DNA of 64,000 bases from Carnobacterium iners (lineage in GTDB: Bacteria > Bacillota > Bacilli > Lactobacillales > Carnobacteriaceae), in the NCBI RefSeq assembly GCF_900177385.1, contig NZ_FXBJ01000002.1:2112001-2176000 (forward strand). The letters run 5' to 3'. How positions within the stretch are numbered: position 1 is the stretch's first letter; each line of letters begins with the position of its first letter. This document shows, piece by piece, positions 46,290 to 55,482 of this stretch. The position numbers were made by a program, and so were the translations under genes. The notes below the pieces were generated by a model. The model did not search any database, had not been told where the DNA came from, and was given only the letters and a program-made list of their open reading frames with translations.

Positions 46290-47762
46290 AAATTTTGGGC
46301 ATAGTTCGCCCTTTTTTTTGATTGATTTTTTTAAAAGATTTTAAAAGATTAATGAGTATTTAAATATAATGTCGAATCCTTTGGATTCGATTAAAGACGG
46401 CATAAAACTCCGCTTGATAAACATGTGAACTAGAAAGTATTAGATACATTTCTCTTTCAGTACTCACTAGTTTACCAGCCACTTTGAATAAGTGAAGACG
46501 AATCGTATTAATTTGAAGTCCTTTATAATTTTTATCAAAACAAGTTGTACGCAAAAGATTGATTAGGTTATATGCAAGGACACTTATCATCATACGTGTA
46601 CGATTTTCAATAAATTTAGGGCTATCTGTCTTATCAAAATAGAAAACATTTTTTTCTTCCTTAATGTAGTTTTCCATAGCACCACGCTTTTTATACGTCT
46701 CGAAAACTTGTTTTGATGAACTATTTTCTGAAAAATTTGAGGCAATAAACGTATGCTTGAAAAGTAACTCGCCCATTTCTCGAATGGATTGAATGCATAC
46801 TCTACGCGGTCTAGACCAAGACGCTGCTTGATAGGAAACGGAATAATAGCACTCTTCTTTTTCATTCCAAGGATAATTATCGCCATAATACACAAACTCT
46901 CCTGCTAATCGGTATAAATTATTAGTATGTTTTAGGCGAATGACAAAGTTTGACCCATATTCTTCGCATAACTCATAAATATCAGGTGTTGCAAATCCAC
47001 TATCTCCACGCACTAAAATATCTGTCGTAGGGACTGCTTGATTATAATGATCTAATAACGGTTCAAGAAACTCTTTAACTCCTTTAGACGTGTATTGATT
47101 TCCTGAACGAAGTTTAGCTTTTAAAAAATCGCCCGTTAATCCATCGAATGCGACTAATGGATGATAACCGTTTGTTCGATAGTGGGCATTATAATCTGTT
47201 TGTTCCTGAATACCGAAGGTATCAGAGTGTGTAGAATCCAAATCAATAATCATATTCATATCATTGCGAACAAATCTCGCTTGGTCAATTAATGTTTGAT
47301 TAAAGGTTTCTAAATCATTAATCGTTTGGTCTGTAATGCAATCAAGAAACCGAGAGATAGTCGGTTGAGAAGCTAGACACTCTTCTAGTGATAGAGTTTG
47401 TAATACTGGATCATACTGTAAGATAGTTGCAGACGAATCAGCTTTATAGCCAGCAATTAGTTGAAGAATTAGTTATTTTAAAATTTTATGGTTAGTGTGT
47501 TTCCAATAGCGACGATTTTCATTATATGAAATGAGTTTTTTTGACAATTCTTCAAAATGAAAAGTATCCATTAATTCATCAACTAAAATTAATCCTGAAT
47601 CACTCGATAAACGACCGCCTGTATGAGAGACATATAAATGGCTATTGAATTTCATTGCTTTTTCTTGTAAAGTAATCATTAAGAGAACCCCTTTCTATTG
47701 GTTGTTTGTGATGATATAACCCTATCAGAAAGGGGTTCTTTTTTCATCACCTAGTGGGTGAT
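46290..47762 (-). mobile_element. IS1380-family insertion sequence (approximate limits)
   Basis: The element contains one transposase gene. The right end carries GGGGTTCTTTTTTCA and a CACC/GGGTG palindrome at about 47728-47757, shared with the remnant at 39968. The left end is probably near the GGGC/GCCC hairpin at 46294-46310, but inverted repeats and target duplication could not be fixed, so limits are estimates. Confidence 0.7.
46360..47679 (-). pseudogene. IS1380-family transposase interrupted by one stop codon
   Basis: From ATG 47679, MITLQEKAMKFNSHLYVSHT is followed by SSDSGLILVDELMD and so on to KHTNHKILK, then a TAA at 47473-47475. The same frame continues without a break (LILQLIAGYKADSSAT; SQPTISRFLDC; IIDLDSTHSDTFG; RGDSGFATPDIYE; GAMENYIKEEKN) to the end at 46360. 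The DDE residues are in DLDST, RGDSG and the MENYIKE segment. Full length would be about 439 residues, normal for IS1380. So a single nonsense change silences an otherwise complete transposase, unless it is read through. Confidence 0.9.
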
Positions 47763-47852
47763 AAAGCAAATTAGTTTAAACGCTGTAAAATTAACATCGA
47801 TTAATGTTTTTAGAAAAGCTATGAATTATTTAGGTTTAATAATTTAAAAATC

Positions 47853-47886
47853 AAAATAAAAAAACTTCCAAAATCTGAAAGTTTTA
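47853..47886 (-). terminator. Terminator after cls
   Basis: Minus strand AAAACTTTC / GGAAGTTTT with one G-T pair and a 7-base loop, followed by TTTATTTTGA. Confidence 0.7.
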
Positions 47887-47921
47887 AAAAAATAATAAAA
47901 TAAATTATTTTAAACTACTAG

Positions 47922-49373
47922 TTATAAAATTGGAGAAAATAGTCTAGAAAAAACTTGTTTAAATTTCAACCATTTTGATTGATTATCTAACATTTCTTGA
48001 GTCAACAAGTAGCTTTTTTCGATATCATTATAAAAAATATCTCTTTGCTGCTTAGCAACTTCAGGATCATAGATAAAAGCATTAACTTCGAAATTAAGTT
48101 TAAAACTTCTAACATCAAAATTAGCCGTCCCTATTGAACAAATTTCTCCATCTATAACTATCGTTTTAGCGTGTAAAAAACCATTATCATAAATATATAC
48201 CTCCGCTCCAGCAGCAATCATTTCAGCTGCGTAGTAAGTTGTTGCACGATAAATAAAAGGATGATCAGGCTTATTTGGGATCATAATTTTAACATCTATT
48301 CCTGACATTACTGCTATTTCTAACGTTTCTAACAGAGAATCATCTGGAACAAAATAGGGTGTTTGAATAAAAATCGATTCCTTTGCCATACTAATCATTT
48401 TTATATACCCTTTTTTTATTTGCTGTATTTCTGAGTCTGGGCCACTTGATACAATTTGCATATTTGTTTTCCCTTGCTTTTTTATAAGTGGAAAATAATT
48501 TTCTTGATATTCTAACTTATAGTTAGTAACCGTTGCATTCCAATCCATTAAAAATCTACTTTGTAGTGGCAAAACAGCGTTACCTTCGATTTTCATGTGT
48601 GTATCACGCCAATACCCAAACTTTTTATATTCTCCTAGGTACTCATCGCCAACATTAAATCCACCAGTATATCCAATTTTACCATCAATGATAACAATTT
48701 TCCTATGATTACGGTAATTAAATCTTAGATTTATTAGACTGTGACTCGAGCCGAAGAAAGATTCTGCGCAGCCTCCTAAAGATTCTAATTTTTTAAAAAA
48801 GTTGAATTTCAACGAACGTGAACCTAAGGCATCATAAATAACTAAAACTTCTATTCCTGCAGCTGCTCTATCTTCTAATGCTGTCAGTACTCTTCTTCCA
48901 ATTTTATCATCTTTAAATATATAGTAGATTAAATGAATATGATGTTTAGCATTATACATATCAGCAATTAACGACTCATATTTTTCTGCTCCATCCGTAA
49001 ATAATTGGATTTTATTTCCTTTTGTCAAAATAGATTCATCACTTTCCAGAAATAGACTCGCCATTTCTTTAGCATTTTCAGATGCTTGCTTACTAGAAAG
49101 TAAATCTTCATCATCTGCTAACATTTCTTTTTGCGCTTGTACTAATTCATACATACCTATGCTTTCTTGAGCTTTAATATCAAAAATCTTTTTCCTGGAT
49201 AACTTATTTCCAACAAATAGATAAAAGACAAAACCAACAACAGGTAAGAAAATCAAAACAACTAACCAAGCCCAAGTTGCTGCAATATCACGCTTTTCTC
49301 TAAAAACTGTAATAATAGCAAAAAAGGTATTTAACGTAATAATGATAGAAGTAATTGATAAAAATAGTTGCAT
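47922..49373 (-). CDS. cls: Cardiolipin synthase
   Basis: Condenses two phosphatidylglycerols to cardiolipin, a lipid linked to osmotic stress. 483 residues. Two N-terminal membrane helices (about 3-22 and 32-55), then two phospholipase-D HKD motifs: HRKIVIIDGKIGYTGG near 220 and HAKTIVIDGEICSIGTANFD near 400. Start ATG at 49373 with AAAGGA six bases upstream; 16 codons further upstream another ATG lacks a ribosome site. Its position between two betaine transporters fits a role in osmoadaptation. Confidence 0.94.
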   Translation of the reverse strand: MQLFLSITSIIITLNTFFAIITVFREKRDIAATWAWLVVLIFLPVVGFVFYLFVGNKLSRKKIFDIKAQESIGMYELVQAQKEMLADDEDLLSSKQASENAKEMASLFLESDESILTKGNKIQLFTDGAEKYESLIADMYNAKHHIHLIYYIFKDDKIGRRVLTALEDRAAAGIEVLVIYDALGSRSLKFNFFKKLESLGGCAESFFGSSHSLINLRFNYRNHRKIVIIDGKIGYTGGFNVGDEYLGEYKKFGYWRDTHMKIEGNAVLPLQSRFLMDWNATVTNYKLEYQENYFPLIKKQGKTNMQIVSSGPDSEIQQIKKGYIKMISMAKESIFIQTPYFVPDDSLLETLEIAVMSGIDVKIMIPNKPDHPFIYRATTYYAAEMIAAGAEVYIYDNGFLHAKTIVIDGEICSIGTANFDVRSFKLNFEVNAFIYDPEVAKQQRDIFYNDIEKSYLLTQEMLDNQSKWLKFKQVFSRLFSPIL

Positions 49374-49500
49374 AAGCAATCCTTTCAAATCGTTTTTTCT
49401 AATCTTACTATGTCCCATCATTTTTTACTAGTATTACCAAAACAATTAAAGTCATTCCTTAACAGTTAGCGGGAGATAAAGGGATTATAATTTTCTTATT

Positions 49501-50079
49501 TTAATTGAGCTTACTTTTTTCTGTTGGTAGAAATAAATCAGGACTTGTCTTACTTAATAAAACTAACACCATTGCTGTAACAGTCATCGTAGCAAACGCG
49601 CTACTGCCATTCGCAATAAACGAGTACCAAACTGGGCTCATTCCTTCGGGGGCATAGCTTCCCCAAAAATAATATCCAGCAACAAAATGCCAGAAGAAGC
49701 GGGCAATTGTTCCTACGATTGCTGCAAGAACAATATAATAAACTGCTTTAATCTGTTTACTATTTTTGATTGTAGCTTGAACTGGTTTTGCCAATAATCC
49801 TGCCATTCCAGCAAACGTAAATGCTATAAAATATTCAATAAATCCTTGAACTAGACTCAAGATTGCGACATTACCGGTTAGATAATGCAAAATCCCCCAT
49901 AAAAAACCTGCAGTTAAACCCGCAATTGTTCCTCTTCTAAGTGAATATAAAACCAAAGGGATCATCCCTAATGAAATGGTAAAGCCTGTTCCAATATTAG
50001 TAGGTATCATAGATAAAACAATCGCTGTTGCTGCCACTATTGTTCCTTCAATCCATACTCGTAAACTAATATTTTCCAT
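49501..50079 (-). CDS. thiT: Thiamine ECF transporter S component ThiT
   Basis: 192 residues with six membrane helices; the pattern IPTNIGTGFTISLGMIPLVL, GFLWGILHYLTG and the C-terminal ARFFWHFVAGYYFWGSYAPEG with Trp and Tyr residues of the thiamine pocket fit ThiT. Works with the shared ECF energizing module encoded elsewhere. Start ATG at 50079 behind AGAGGAGG. Preceded by a TPP riboswitch, which confirms the substrate. Confidence 0.93.
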   Translation of the reverse strand: MENISLRVWIEGTIVAATAIVLSMIPTNIGTGFTISLGMIPLVLYSLRRGTIAGLTAGFLWGILHYLTGNVAILSLVQGFIEYFIAFTFAGMAGLLAKPVQATIKNSKQIKAVYYIVLAAIVGTIARFFWHFVAGYYFWGSYAPEGMSPVWYSFIANGSSAFATMTVTAMVLVLLSKTSPDLFLPTEKSKLN

Positions 50080-50086
50080 AAAAAAA

Positions 50087-50130
50087 CCTCCTCTTAATGT
50101 GCTGAACAGTGCCACACATCAAAGGAGGAG
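50087..50130 (-). promoter_or_regulatory. Ribosome-site sequestering hairpin of the thiT leader
   Basis: CTCCTCCTTTGATGTG (50115-50130) can pair with CACATTAAGAGGAGG (50087-50101) on the minus strand, hiding the AGAGGAGG site of thiT. No T-run follows. The switch therefore probably acts at translation. Confidence 0.75.
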
Positions 50131-50163
50131 CTAAAATGATTATTTTATTAATCAGTTGCCCCG

Positions 50164-50249
50164 TCACAATCCCTACGCTCGTACTAACGAACAGGTTCGA
50201 AGGGTTAGAATCAAAGATTCAATCTCAGCTTTACAGCACCCCTTTGTGA
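50164..50249 (-). promoter_or_regulatory. TPP riboswitch aptamer (THI element)
   Basis: Minus strand: P1 arms TCACAA (50244-50249) and TTGTGA (50164-50169) enclose the conserved GGGGTGC, CTGAGA, ACCC-TTC-GAACCTG and GTAGGGA segments in the right order. All core elements of the THI box are seen. Binding of TPP would lower thiT expression. Confidence 0.95.
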
Positions 50250-50282
50250 TGGTTGTTCTATTTTATTTTTTCTTACTTAATT

Positions 50283-50311
50283 ACTATAATAAACATATAT
50301 GTCCTTGTCAA
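50283..50311 (-). promoter_or_regulatory. Promoter of thiT
   Basis: Minus strand: consensus TTGACA (50306-50311), 17 bases, TATAGT (50283-50288). It lies about 35 bases before the riboswitch and seven bases from the IS-generated target duplication. Confidence 0.8.
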
Positions 50312-50317
50312 GTCGTG

Positions 50318-50328
50318 CTAATAAAATG
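50318..50328. repeat. Left target-site duplication of the ISLre2-type element
   Basis: CTAATAAAATG, identical to 52008-52018 on the other side of the element. Confidence 0.85.
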
Positions 50329-50432
50329 TTTGTGTCAAGTTTTTCTCGAGCGTCCTATTACCATGCTAGTTTAGACGTTTTATTCTTGTACACTCATCAG
50401 CTACCGCACGGCTACGCCGCTTGCTGGCCCAT

Positions 50433-50476
50433 CTTTTGGGAGAAGGTTCCTAAAACCAGGAACCTTCTCCCAAAAG
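50433..50476 (-). terminator. Perfect 19-bp hairpin at the end of the ISLre2 transposase gene
   Basis: 50433-50451 and 50458-50476 are exact reverse complements around a 6-base loop, seven bases past the transposase stop. No T-run follows, so it may protect the message or block read-through rather than act as a simple terminator. Confidence 0.7.
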
Positions 50477-50483
50477 ACAGGAA

Positions 50484-51893
50484 TTAACGAAAACTTTTAA
50501 TTAATTGTCCTATTGCTGATGAACGGGAGGCATATAACGGAATAGTCCCATTTTTTGCCCCGACTGACTGCCGTGTTTTCTCATGCAATAACGACGATAA
50601 ACGAACCGTTTGGTTTAACTTACGTTGATTTCTCGCACTTCTATTTTGTTGGTGAAGATAGGCTTCACGCAAGGTGTGATTAAACATCCCTTGTTTTACC
50701 TTTACCATAGCTTCGCAACCTTCTGCGCTCCAATGCATTCCTCGCTTTTTCATGCGAAAAGAGATACGTCGTTGATTGGACTCCATTGCGCCTAAACCTC
50801 TTGCGTCCTTCGGCGCTTGTTCTACTTTTTCGCGCCAATCGAAAATTCGATCCCAATTTCGTACTACATAGGTTCGAAATGTAGTCAGTTTTTCCACTGC
50901 AGAAGTTTCATCTAGCGTACTTTCATACGTATCCAACCAAATAGTTAACTGATCTAAATCATGCGTCTTTAATGCTTGTTTGACCTGCTGTTTAAAAATG
51001 GTAGTTTTCACGCCAAATGCACGGTTTAACCCTTGAAAAACATGATAAGAGTCTAGCTGATTTAAAACAGGGTAGTTCGATTGAGAAAAAGCTTCTTGGA
51101 ATTTGTCTGCGGTATACCCTTGTCCGCCGTCACTATTTGTAATGATTTGAGCTTGTTGTAAGGCATAATGATTCGCTGTAAAGGCTTGAATCTCTGCCCA
51201 AAAACCAGCGGTTTTTTTAGTCGTCATAATGGCTTTGGGTTCCTTTAAAGAGACGCGTTTCCCATTTTTATTCCAGCCTTCATAAAGGATGGCATGACGA
51301 ACTTCTAAGCTCTTTTTCTTTTTTGTCCCACGGACAAAAACTCCATCAGCCTCGGCATAAAGATAGTCTACCTTTTTTCCTTCCGGCAACTCAGCTGATT
51401 CTTCTAGTTCCAATACGCTCTCTTCATCTTCACGTGCTTGTGCGGATCCAACGCGTTTGAGAAGACTACCGACTGTTTGATGACTAATCGTAACAGCTGT
51501 CCATTCATTTAACATATTTGCAGTATCTCTATAAGTAACTTTACTCGCCAACTCTGCCACTTTTACTTCTACTAATGGACTATGGCGTTGATATTTCCGA
51601 ATACCTAGCCAGTCATCTAGCGGATAATGATTTTGACTCTCTTGATCTATCATCAAGGTACGACAATAACGAACAGACCCAAAAATAAACTGAACGGTTT
51701 TCCAATCTTCTCGTTTCACTTTCCAACCTTCCTCTTGTTTCTGCTCTTTGATTACCTGATTGAGATGAGTGAAGACATCTCCTACTAATTCAGCGAATAC
51801 TTCATACATACAGACTTGAATAGCTTCTTCTGTCTCTATTAAATTGCTTGAATCCTTTATTATTTGGTAAACCTTTGATATAATCTTATTCAT
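50484..51893 (-). CDS. ISLre2-family transposase
   Basis: 469 residues in one uninterrupted frame. MNKIISKVYQIIKDSS begins a helical N-terminal part; the YRDTANMLNEWTAVTISHQTV segment near residue 140 is a helix-turn-helix-like region, and YAEADGVFVRG near 195, NSDGGQGYT near 260 and the following Glu-rich part fit the DDE catalytic core of the UPF0236/ISLre2 group. ATG at 51893 with AAAGAGG upstream. Likely active. Confidence 0.85.
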   Translation of the reverse strand: MNKIISKVYQIIKDSSNLIETEEAIQVCMYEVFAELVGDVFTHLNQVIKEQKQEEGWKVKREDWKTVQFIFGSVRYCRTLMIDQESQNHYPLDDWLGIRKYQRHSPLVEVKVAELASKVTYRDTANMLNEWTAVTISHQTVGSLLKRVGSAQAREDEESVLELEESAELPEGKKVDYLYAEADGVFVRGTKKKKSLEVRHAILYEGWNKNGKRVSLKEPKAIMTTKKTAGFWAEIQAFTANHYALQQAQIITNSDGGQGYTADKFQEAFSQSNYPVLNQLDSYHVFQGLNRAFGVKTTIFKQQVKQALKTHDLDQLTIWLDTYESTLDETSAVEKLTTFRTYVVRNWDRIFDWREKVEQAPKDARGLGAMESNQRRISFRMKKRGMHWSAEGCEAMVKVKQGMFNHTLREAYLHQQNRSARNQRKLNQTVRLSSLLHEKTRQSVGAKNGTIPLYASRSSAIGQLIKSFR

Positions 51894-52007
51894 AAGAAGG
51901 CCTCTTTCATTTATGTATTTGCCGCTCAAGCATACATTTATGATAGAACGTCTTCTTTCTTTTTGCTAGTAAAAAATAATAGTATCTCGAGAACTATTTT
52001 ACACATA

Positions 52008-52018
52008 CTAATAAAATG
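52008..52018. repeat. Right target-site duplication of the ISLre2-type element
   Basis: CTAATAAAATG, identical to 50318-50328. Confidence 0.85.
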
Positions 52019-52035
52019 ATTTTTTTATACTTAAA

Positions 52036-53029
52036 TTAAAAATTATCTGATCCTATACTTGAATCAGATATGGGCTTTTTTGGTACTTCTGATTCTTTAT
52101 CTGGTTTTGGAACTAGAACTGGCTTCGCATCTAGTTCTAGTTCTGGTTCTGGCTTTGAAACTGAAGTCTGATCCGGTTTCACTGTTGAATTTGGATTTTT
52201 ATTATCAGAAGGTTCCAAAGGTTTTGCTGGTTCATAAGAGTCTGGATTCCAAGTACTTCTAGACTCTTTATATATTGTATTCGGCTTACTTTCTATCTAT
52301 TCATTATTTTACATGTCTTGTTCCGTTTATTCTAGCAATTTTTCTTCTATCGCTCTTTTCTTTTTTAATTAACTGTTCTTCAATGAGCTTTAATCGTTTT
52401 TTTATTTTATTTTTCATAGTCCTAACTTTGTACTAACTTTTTCCTGTAACTGCTTAAATTGTTTTCTTGTAACGTTATCTCTAACTATTTTTTTATTAGT
52501 TCTTTCAAAAAGTGTAGTAAAAGCTCTAACTGTTTCTTCGTTATGCTTAAATTTTACTGTCGCTTCAATTAACTTCTCACTTAATTCTTTAAATAAAGTT
52601 AAAGATAAGAGTTCACTATTTTTTAAAAAAATTTCTGCTTCTTTAGCTATTTTTTAACTATATTGTCGGATAAAATCTTTTCTGTTAACAAACTCTTATT
52701 TCTTCTTGTGTTTTATAGAATAAACTTGCTGTGTTTACGTCTTTTAATAATTCCTCATTAGCTAAATCAGTTGACAATCCTTCAACTTGTTGTATAACAT
52801 TCTTCAGTTATTTTTTAGTAGAGTTATTAGCTAATTCGTGTTCTCTCATCTTTAAACAAGCTATTAAATAATCATTTTATTGTTTCTATTCAATCTATCT
52901 TTTGTTCAGATTTAGTCATTTTTCTGCTTGCACCGACCTATTATACTGGGCTCCTTTTATAATAACTGCAGCAGTAAATAAGGCTAAAAAACCAAGTAGG
53001 ACATTTTTTATTCGTTTTTTTACTTTCAA
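52036..53029 (-). pseudogene. Decayed gene for a secreted protein with Pro/Glu/Lys-rich C-terminus
   Basis: From TTG 53029 the reading begins MKVKKRIKNVLLGFLALFTA, a signal peptide, running to RSVQAEK and a stop. Several frames must be combined to follow it: REHELANNSTKK, NVIQQVEGLSTDLANEELLKDVNTA, ELSEKLIEATVKFKHNEETV, then a C-terminal tail PNSTVKPDQTSVSKPEPELEL and so on, rich in Pro-Lys and Glu. At least four stops or shifts interrupt it. No cell-wall anchor is seen at the end. The family is not recognised; a surface or cell-wall-associated protein is plausible. Confidence 0.55.
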
Positions 53030-53074
53030 TTACATTTTATTTTATTTTTTATAGTTAGTATCTCTATAAACTAG

Positions 53075-53554
53075 CTATATTTTTTTAAAGTAGATAAACT
53101 TAAACCTATTATTTTCTTTGTAACGCTCTTTAGTATCTTTAAAGCCCGTTTTTAAATAAAGCATTTGGCCACTAAGATTATCATAATCAACAGCTAAAAC
53201 GACTTTATTTATATTATCAAAACTGTTCCTTATATAAATAGGTAATGCCTCTATAGATAATTTTCCGAATCCTTTTTCTTGAAATCGTTCATCAATAGAA
53301 TGATCTCTTAGAAATAGACTAGTATTATCCATTGGAAAAGTTTCAATAACCTTATTTTTTTGTAAAATGAAAAAACCTACCAGATTCTCTTTATTTAAAA
53401 TCAAAATAGGGTGTTTTTGTGTTTCATGTAGACTATTTGTCATCGCCTTTATTGGCATATCTGCATATTGATGGTCTTCTAGCGCGTAACTTTCTATGAG
53501 TGGTATATCCCCTATTGTAGCTTCTTTTAACTTAATCCCTTTATATTCAATCAT
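53075..53554 (-). CDS. GNAT-family N-acetyltransferase
   Basis: 159 residues. ILILNKENLVGFFILQ is the central strand pair, FLRDHSIDERFQEKGFGKLSIEAL the acetyl-CoA binding turn (Q-x-x-G-x-G with QEKGFG), and VVLAVDYDNLSGQMLYLKTGF the C-terminal helix region. Acceptor substrate unknown. ATG at 53554 with AGGTGGTGAG upstream; GTG four codons earlier is possible. Flanked by a pseudogene and a long non-coding stretch, so possibly accessory. Confidence 0.8.
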   Translation of the reverse strand: MIEYKGIKLKEATIGDIPLIESYALEDHQYADMPIKAMTNSLHETQKHPILILNKENLVGFFILQKNKVIETFPMDNTSLFLRDHSIDERFQEKGFGKLSIEALPIYIRNSFDNINKVVLAVDYDNLSGQMLYLKTGFKDTKERYKENNRFKFIYFKKI

Positions 53555-53566
53555 TTCTCTCACCAC

Positions 53567-54282
53567 CTGTTCTTAATGATTAAATCATTTTATGCAAAAA
53601 ATAATACCCCTAATAAAAGTAGAATTCATTGTTACCATACCTTCTAAATCCATTTCCTGGTTTCATCAAATAAATAACTAGTTTAAGTCTGCTCTTTAAT
53701 ATAGTAGCGTTGTATCAAATTACTTCTTATCTTTTTAAATAAATCATTTTATAATTGGTTTAAAAGATAGAAAGCTGGTAAAATCATTGTAATTCGAGTA
53801 ATAACACAATTAGTTTTATTCTATTTTCTTTTGGTGTCTCAAAAAAATTTTTGTTTATCTTTTTCATCAACTATTTTTCTTAAAGAACTTGATAATTCAT
53901 TGTTTTAATAACGTTTCTGGCCTATTTAATCTATCTAAAATCTCATGCTTTTTTGATTAATCTCCTTAAAAAAACCACTTTTTTAGTTAGCAGTCTATTG
54001 TTTTTTCTTTAAATGAGAAAATTCTTATCTAATTATAATTTTTCTCTCATAGTTCTTTTAAAACAGGAATAACTTGCTGTTATTGGCTAGTATTGGAAAG
54101 TCTGTTTGTTTTCATTTAAAGCTTTACATGGTAAGCTTTATCTTGTGCTCACTTCTAGTATAGGCTTTTTAACAGAAAAAATCTATTTTTAATAGTAAAA
54201 AGTAATTCAATTATTTTTAGTTTTTCTGTAATAATCGTATGTAAATAGTTGGTAAAAAAAATAAAAAAAGGAGTCGGTTTTA
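53567..54282. other. Long AT-rich region upstream of opuA
   Basis: About 700 bases without a gene I can support. The last 60 bases carry the opuAA ribosome site AAAAAGGAGTCGG and a weak promoter candidate (TTCAAT, 17 bases, TAATAA at about 54207-54235). The remainder could be decayed sequence; no repeat or RNA element was recognised. Confidence 0.5.
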
Positions 54283-55482
54283 TTGACGAAGATTAAAGTA
54301 GAAAATGTTACAAAAATTTTCGGTAAAAAAAGTGAACGTGTTACTGAGCTTCTAGACCAGAATAAATCAAAGCAAGAAATTTTACAAGAAACAGGCGTTA
54401 CTGTTGGTGTCAACAATGTTAGTTTTACAATCGAAGAAGGTGAAGTTTTTGTCATCATGGGTCTATCTGGTAGTGGTAAATCCACTTTGGTTAGAATGCT
54501 TAATAGACTAATCGATACAACGCAAGGGAACATCTACATTGATGGTGAAAATCTATCTAAGATGAGCAAGAAAGACTTGCGTGAAGTAAGACGTAAGAAG
54601 ATGAGTATGGTTTTCCAAAACTTCGCACTATTTCCTCAACGTACAATTCTTGAAAATACCGAATATGGTTTAGAAATTCAAGACATTGATAAAAAAGAAA
54701 GAACCCAAAAAGCTACGCAAGCTTTAGAAAACGCTGGCCTAGGTGATTACATTCATCAACACCCTAATCAATTATCTGGTGGTATGCAACAACGTGTCGG
54801 TTTAGCTAGAGCATTAGCTAATAATCCTGAAATTCTATTAATGGATGAAGCTTTCTCTGCTTTAGATCCACTCATTCGAAAAGAAATGCAAGATGAGTTA
54901 GTAGAACTACAAGCGACCGTAAAGAAAACAATTATTTTTATTACTCATGATTTGAATGAAGCTTTAAGAATTGGCGATCGCATTGCTTTGATGAAAGATG
55001 GCGCTATTGTACAGATTGGAACACCTGAAGAAATTTTAATGAAACCTGCAGATGATTACGTTGAACGCTTTGTTGAAGATGTTGACCGTTCTAAAGTTCT
55101 TACTGCTGAAAACATTATGAAACGACCTGAAACAGTTAATATAAATAAGCATGGTCCACGTGTTGCATTAGAACAAATGAAACGTGAAGGAATATCAAGT
55201 ATTATTGTCGTTGACGATAATCGTAACTTAAAAGGTTATGTAACTGCTGAAGATGCTTCTGAAGCACGTAAAAACTCGATTACAAGTCTGGAAACCATTC
55301 TAAAATTAGACATACCAACAGTTGATCGTACAACAACAATGAATGATATTTTTTCAGTTATTCACGATACAGTAACCCCTGTTGCTGTAGTAGATAACAA
55401 AAAATTAGTTGGTATTATTGTTAGAGGAGCGGTAATCGCTGCACTAGCAGGCGAAAGCGAGGAGGAATTAATCAATGAATAA
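54283..55482 (+). CDS. opuAA: Glycine betaine ABC transporter ATPase OpuAA with CBS domains
   Basis: 399 residues. N-terminal [20 protein letters not shown] and the extended region before Walker A ([17 protein letters not shown] near 65-80) are typical of OpuAA/GbuA. Signature [15 protein letters not shown], Walker [14 protein letters not shown]. Two CBS domains from about 275 on ([32 protein letters not shown]); in Lactococcus OpuA such domains sense ionic strength. Start TTG at 54283 behind AAAAGGAG. First gene of the operon; overlaps opuAB by 8 bases. Confidence 0.94.
   Translation: MTKIKVENVTKIFGKKSERVTELLDQNKSKQEILQETGVTVGVNNVSFTIEEGEVFVIMGLSGSGKSTLVRMLNRLIDTTQGNIYIDGENLSKMSKKDLREVRRKKMSMVFQNFALFPQRTILENTEYGLEIQDIDKKERTQKATQALENAGLGDYIHQHPNQLSGGMQQRVGLARALANNPEILLMDEAFSALDPLIRKEMQDELVELQATVKKTIIFITHDLNEALRIGDRIALMKDGAIVQIGTPEEILMKPADDYVERFVEDVDRSKVLTAENIMKRPETVNINKHGPRVALEQMKREGISSIIVVDDNRNLKGYVTAEDASEARKNSITSLETILKLDIPTVDRTTTMNDIFSVIHDTVTPVAVVDNKKLVGIIVRGAVIAALAGESEEELINE

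Larger units (their letters stand above)
50329..52007 (-). mobile_element. ISLre2-family insertion sequence, apparently intact
   Basis: 1679 bases bounded by imperfect inverted ends: TTTGTGTCAAG at left, TATGTGTAAAA (minus strand) at right, with further matching blocks TTCTCGAG, CTATTA and CTAG inside both ends. An 11-base direct repeat CTAATAAAATG flanks it. It carries a full-length transposase and a strong terminator hairpin. Sharp ends and identical duplications suggest a fairly recent insertion. Confidence 0.85.

Noticed and set aside
52059-52262. Plus-strand frame rich in Leu, Val and Ser
   Set aside because: It is the shadow of the Pro/Glu/Lys-rich tail of the minus-strand pseudogene; its composition is explained by that.
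53567-54282. Possible small RNA or gene in the opuA upstream region
   Set aside because: No conserved element, strong promoter or paired terminator could be found; left as a described gap.
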